A DNA stretch of 64,000 bases, from contig NZ_JAFKLZ010000002.1 in assembly GCF_017304615.1 (NCBI RefSeq), forward strand, positions 806,001 to 870,000. Direction: 5' to 3'. The notes beneath the pieces are model-generated. The model searched no databases. It saw only the letters and a program-made list of their open reading frames with translations, and was not told the DNA's origin. The stretch is from Sphingomonas sp. (GTDB lineage: Bacteria > Pseudomonadota > Alphaproteobacteria > Sphingomonadales > Sphingomonadaceae). Made by a program: the position numbers and the translations under genes. Below, piece after piece: positions 61,488-64,000 of the stretch; the first letter of the stretch is position 1; each line of letters starts with the position of its first letter.

Positions 61488-62993
61488 ATCCCCAAGATCA
61501 AGAGCGCGGCGCTCGATGCGGTATCACAGGGGGTCGTGATTACGGACCCTTTCGCGGCCGATAATCCCATCGTATATTGCAACCCGGCGTTCGAGCGCCT
61601 GAGCGGATACCAACTCTCCGAAATTCGCGGTTCGAACTGCCGTTTTCTGTGTGGATCGGGCACTTCGCAGTCAACAAAGGACGAGATCAGCGCAGCGTTG
61701 GCCGCCCGGCGACCGTTTAGCGGACTCCTGTTGAATTACCGCAAGGATGGGACAAGCTTCTGGAACGAGATCAGCATCACGCCGGTCAACGATGCCGAAG
61801 AAGGACGTTACTTCGTTTGGGTGCTGGCGGATGTGACCGCTCGCCTGGAACTCGAAACACGGCTTCGTGAGTCGCAGAAGATGGAAGCGCTGGGCAAGTT
61901 GTCCGGCGGAATCGCGCATGACTTCAACAACATTCTCGCCTTGGTCCTGGGCAATGCCGAACTGATTGCCGACGAGATCGATGACGATACACCGGTGGGC
62001 GAGGCGATCGCCGACATCATAGACGCGGCCGACGGCGCGTCGAAACTGGTGTCGCGCATGCTTGAATTCGCCCGGGGGCAGGCGAACGCCGCGCAGTCGA
62101 TCGACGTCAATCATTCCGTCCGGAACGTCGTCTCGCTACTGAGCCGGACGATAAGCGAGCCGATCCGGATCGAGGCCGATCTCAGCCCCAACCTGGCTGC
62201 TGTCATCGTCGACAAAACGCTGTTCGAAACCGCCTTGCTCAACTTGGCACTGAACGCCCGGGATGCATTGCCGCGTGGCGGAACGATCAAGATTGCGACG
62301 AGACGTCGCTCCGACGCCGGGCCAGGACTGGAGGATGCCGTGGTGGTCTCCGTCACCGACGATGGCACGGGGATGGACGCGGAAACCGCCGCGCGTGCCT
62401 TCGAGCCGTTTTTCACGACCAAGAACCGGGATCGCGGTACGGGCCTTGGGCTGAGCATGGTCTATAGCTTTGCCGCGCAGTCCGGTGGCCATGCGGTGAT
62501 AGAGAGCGAGCCCGGACACGGCACCACCGTCAACCTGTTACTCCCGGCCGAAGGGTCCGGCGAGAAGCCCGAGGCTGCGGCGGCCGGCGCCCTGCCTCGG
62601 GTCATCGTCGTCGAGGATGACGCCAAGATTCGGAAGGTTTTGGCGCTGCACCTCAACCGCGCAGGCCATCTGGTCGACGATGCGAGCAATGCGAAGGAAG
62701 CGATGGCGCTGATACGTGGACGGACGGATTACGCGCTCTTGATCTCGGACATCCGGTTGGGCGACGGTACGACAGGGATAGAGCTGATCGCCGAAGCGCG
62801 GGCGGAGCGCCCGCGACTGCCGGCAATTCTCATTACCGGTTTTGCCGACGAGCTGGAGGACGCGCGCCCGTTTCTCGAGGGTGTGCCGACCCTGCGCAAG
62901 CCTTTCAAGACGAAGGATCTGCTGCTTGCGGTGTCTCGGATGACGCGCGGGAACTCCGCCACGACCTCAGCGATCCAAGTTCGGCGACGGTGA
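61488..62993 (+). CDS. Hybrid LOV-domain histidine kinase with C-terminal receiver
   Basis: Numbering from GTG 61536: a LOV/PAS domain (residues 1-101) with GSNCRFLCG (adduct Cys35), flavin-contact Asn in LNYRKDGTSFWNE, and YFVWVLADVT. Then a HisKA domain with GGIAHDFNNILALVLGNAEL, HATPase (LNLALNARDALPRGG, VTDDGTGMD, GTGLGLSMVYSFA), and a receiver (RVIVVEDDAKIRKVL, ALLISDIRLGDG, TLRKPFKTKDLL). LOV-type similarity (ALDAVSQGVVITDP) begins upstream of the first usual start codon, and a stop at 61473-61475 limits the frame. AAGGA sits seven bases before an in-frame ATC at 61488, which I give as start; GTG 61536 is the conservative choice. The flavin-contact Gln is Leu97. Blue light is the expected signal. 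Confidence 0.88.
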   Translation: MPKIKSAALDAVSQGVVITDPFAADNPIVYCNPAFERLSGYQLSEIRGSNCRFLCGSGTSQSTKDEISAALAARRPFSGLLLNYRKDGTSFWNEISITPVNDAEEGRYFVWVLADVTARLELETRLRESQKMEALGKLSGGIAHDFNNILALVLGNAELIADEIDDDTPVGEAIADIIDAADGASKLVSRMLEFARGQANAAQSIDVNHSVRNVVSLLSRTISEPIRIEADLSPNLAAVIVDKTLFETALLNLALNARDALPRGGTIKIATRRRSDAGPGLEDAVVVSVTDDGTGMDAETAARAFEPFFTTKNRDRGTGLGLSMVYSFAAQSGGHAVIESEPGHGTTVNLLLPAEGSGEKPEAAAAGALPRVIVVEDDAKIRKVLALHLNRAGHLVDDASNAKEAMALIRGRTDYALLISDIRLGDGTTGIELIAEARAERPRLPAILITGFADELEDARPFLEGVPTLRKPFKTKDLLLAVSRMTRGNSATTSAIQVRRR

Positions 62994-63561
62994 ACGGTTC
63001 CGTCAGTATCACGCCGGCCAAGTCATCGCGCGTCCAACGGACAACGCCGCGCCGCTCGATCCCCGTGTCGGTCGTCACCTTGACCGCAAGACCGGGACGG
63101 AAGCTGCCGTCATGCGCGAGCTTCATACCACGTTGCGAAATATCGACGACGCTCACGGGCTTCAGTCCAAATTCGCTGGCCGTCATCGCCGGACGCCGCA
63201 TGCCCAGACGCAATGGCCGCGTCGCGCCGCTGCGCTGTTCCTCGCACATCTGGCGAAGCAGGTCCGCGCTGTCGACGGGGCGCCGCAGTTTCAATCCGCA
63301 ACGGCCTCCCTCGGTCCAGATGACCTTTCCTTCCAGGGAAACCGTTTCGGTCAGATCGATGCGGACCGTGTCGTTCAGCATCACGGGAAAGCCGAGTTCG
63401 AGCATCATGCCTTCGTCCGACAGATTATGCACGCGGGCCAACCCCTCGTCGCCGCGTGCCCGTACGCGGGCTACTCGGTAGACCGTACGAATACGAGAAG
63501 CTGAACGGCGATCGACTTCGGGCAAAGCAGACGGGGCAAGGGCAAGTGCTTTATCGGCCAC
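62905..63561 (-). CDS. Double PilZ-domain protein
   Basis: This 218-residue protein seems to hold two PilZ-like domains. The first has RRSASRIRTVYRVARVRA and VHNLSDEGMMLEL, close to the c-di-GMP-binding RxxxR and D/NxSxxG pattern. The second has MRRPAMTASEF, VSVVDISQRGMKLAHDG and VVRWTRDDLAGVIL, also PilZ-like but with a weaker Arg motif. It is cytoplasmic with no membrane segment. The start is GTG 63561 with AGAGGA upstream. Its last 89 bases overlap the end of the convergent LOV kinase. It may respond to c-di-GMP to control motility or exopolysaccharide; the target is unknown. Confidence 0.85.
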   Translation of the reverse strand: MADKALALAPSALPEVDRRSASRIRTVYRVARVRARGDEGLARVHNLSDEGMMLELGFPVMLNDTVRIDLTETVSLEGKVIWTEGGRCGLKLRRPVDSADLLRQMCEEQRSGATRPLRLGMRRPAMTASEFGLKPVSVVDISQRGMKLAHDGSFRPGLAVKVTTDTGIERRGVVRWTRDDLAGVILTEPFTVAELGSLRSWRSSRASSETPQAADPSS

Positions 63562-63856
63562 GGCAGAGATCCTCTGTTGGTCTTTATATCCCGATTATGT
63601 CTCCGACAGTTCCACATCGATACCTGTTGATTCCACCGTATTATTATTCGCGGTAGCCGCGGTGTTCGGCTCTCAAATATCTCGTGCGCTGCTACGCGAT
63701 GAGAGTCGGATACGTTTCTATAATTCGTCGAGGCAGAGATGTATCTCGTCTTGTGCCATGGCAAAGCGGACTGCCTTTGGTTGCGGGTGGGCTTGGCATT
63801 CTAGCCGACGAAACACTTTGCCCGAGCCGACCAGGACGTTGCCGTCGGCAAGAAAG

Positions 63857-64000
63857 TCACGATAATTGTCGGGATGGGTGCAATTGCGCGGGCTCGCTCC
63901 GCTCGATCAACCCGTAAAGCGCAGTGACCAAACCGACCGAGACGTGAGCCAGCAGCGTAAGGCTTGAGGTAAGGGCCACGGCAGCCGCCACATCCGCCTC
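63857..64000 (-). CDS. C-terminal end of a probable membrane protein (cut by window edge)
   Basis: An open frame enters from the right edge and stops at TGA 63857. Its last ~47 residues include a hydrophobic segment (VALTSSLTLLAHVSVGLVTA) and a polar tail (LYGLIERSEPAQLHPSRQLS), as at the end of a polytopic membrane protein. Too little is visible to name it. Between it and the PilZ gene (63562-63856) I see no gene, only a moderately AT-rich stretch. Confidence 0.4.
   Translation of the reverse strand, partial: EADVAAAVALTSSLTLLAHVSVGLVTALYGLIERSEPAQLHPSRQLS

Noticed and set aside
63662-63917. Two short plus-strand frames near the right end
   Set aside because: They have no ribosome site or motif and overlap the better-supported minus-strand membrane-protein end.
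1-64000. tRNA/rRNA genes, CRISPR arrays, insertion sequences, integrase or phage genes
   Set aside because: Looked for on both strands by eye; no cloverleaf-like arms with CCA context, no regular spaced repeats, no transposase or integrase motif seen.

Overview
The window reads as a chromosomal segment of a GC-rich, free-living alphaproteobacterium, most likely a sphingomonad (Sphingomonas or a close relative). The basis is codon use, seven TonB-dependent outer-membrane receptors (TBDRs) in 64 kb, FecI/FecR signalling, a TPR-sulfotransferase next to a TBDR, and LOV and PilZ signalling proteins. I see no rRNA, tRNA, CRISPR array, insertion sequence or phage gene.

Layout. (1) 1-10.6 kb is a hexuronate/glucuronide utilisation locus. 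A minus-strand run (TBDR, alpha/beta hydrolase, mannonate dehydratase UxuA, exported GH2 enzyme cut by the window edge) diverges from a FadR-type GntR regulator. A second unit follows (hexuronate-type MFS transporter plus GH31 glycosidase). Related TTGGTC-N-GACCAA-like palindromes lie before both units. (2) 10.7-16.5 kb holds an exported M28-like protein, a DUF3089 lipase-like protein and a large TBDR. (3) 16.7-22.2 kb is a same-strand chain: GT2 glycosyltransferase, ChbG/YdjC deacetylase, ECF sigma factor, FecR, STN-type TBDR. (4) 22.5-30.5 kb holds a membrane glycosyltransferase, a DUF2141 protein, an M20 peptidase, a TPR-sulfotransferase and a TBDR. (5) 30.6-35.1 kb has a TBDR diverging from a histidine acid phosphatase, then a small exported protein with YadA-head-like repeats. 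(6) 35.4-40.2 kb has a SulP transporter coupled to a beta-carbonic anhydrase, an OmpR/EnvZ-type two-component system and a small secreted protein.

(7) 40.4-49.3 kb is the most distinctive locus. A LacI regulator is followed by a perfect 17-bp inverted repeat, a TBDR, an intrinsic terminator, then a tightly packed Tat-exported SGSH-like sulfatase, an exported esterase, a sugar MFS transporter and a trehalase without an evident signal peptide. The gene set suggests uptake and breakdown of a sulfated and/or acylated trehalose: outer-membrane import, periplasmic desulfation and deacylation, inner-membrane import, cytoplasmic hydrolysis. (8) 49.5-60.6 kb is a second ordered operon: AraC regulator, TBDR, AlkK-like acyl-CoA ligase, 3-hydroxyacyl-CoA dehydrogenase, MFS, type-B carboxylesterase and tannase/feruloyl-esterase-family protein. 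It suggests cleavage of an ester and CoA-dependent catabolism of the released acid. (9) 60.7-64 kb holds signalling genes: a FixJ-like regulator divergent from a hybrid LOV histidine kinase whose flavin-contact Gln appears to be Leu, and a convergent, overlapping double-PilZ protein.

All assignments rest on reading motifs by eye. No database search was run.
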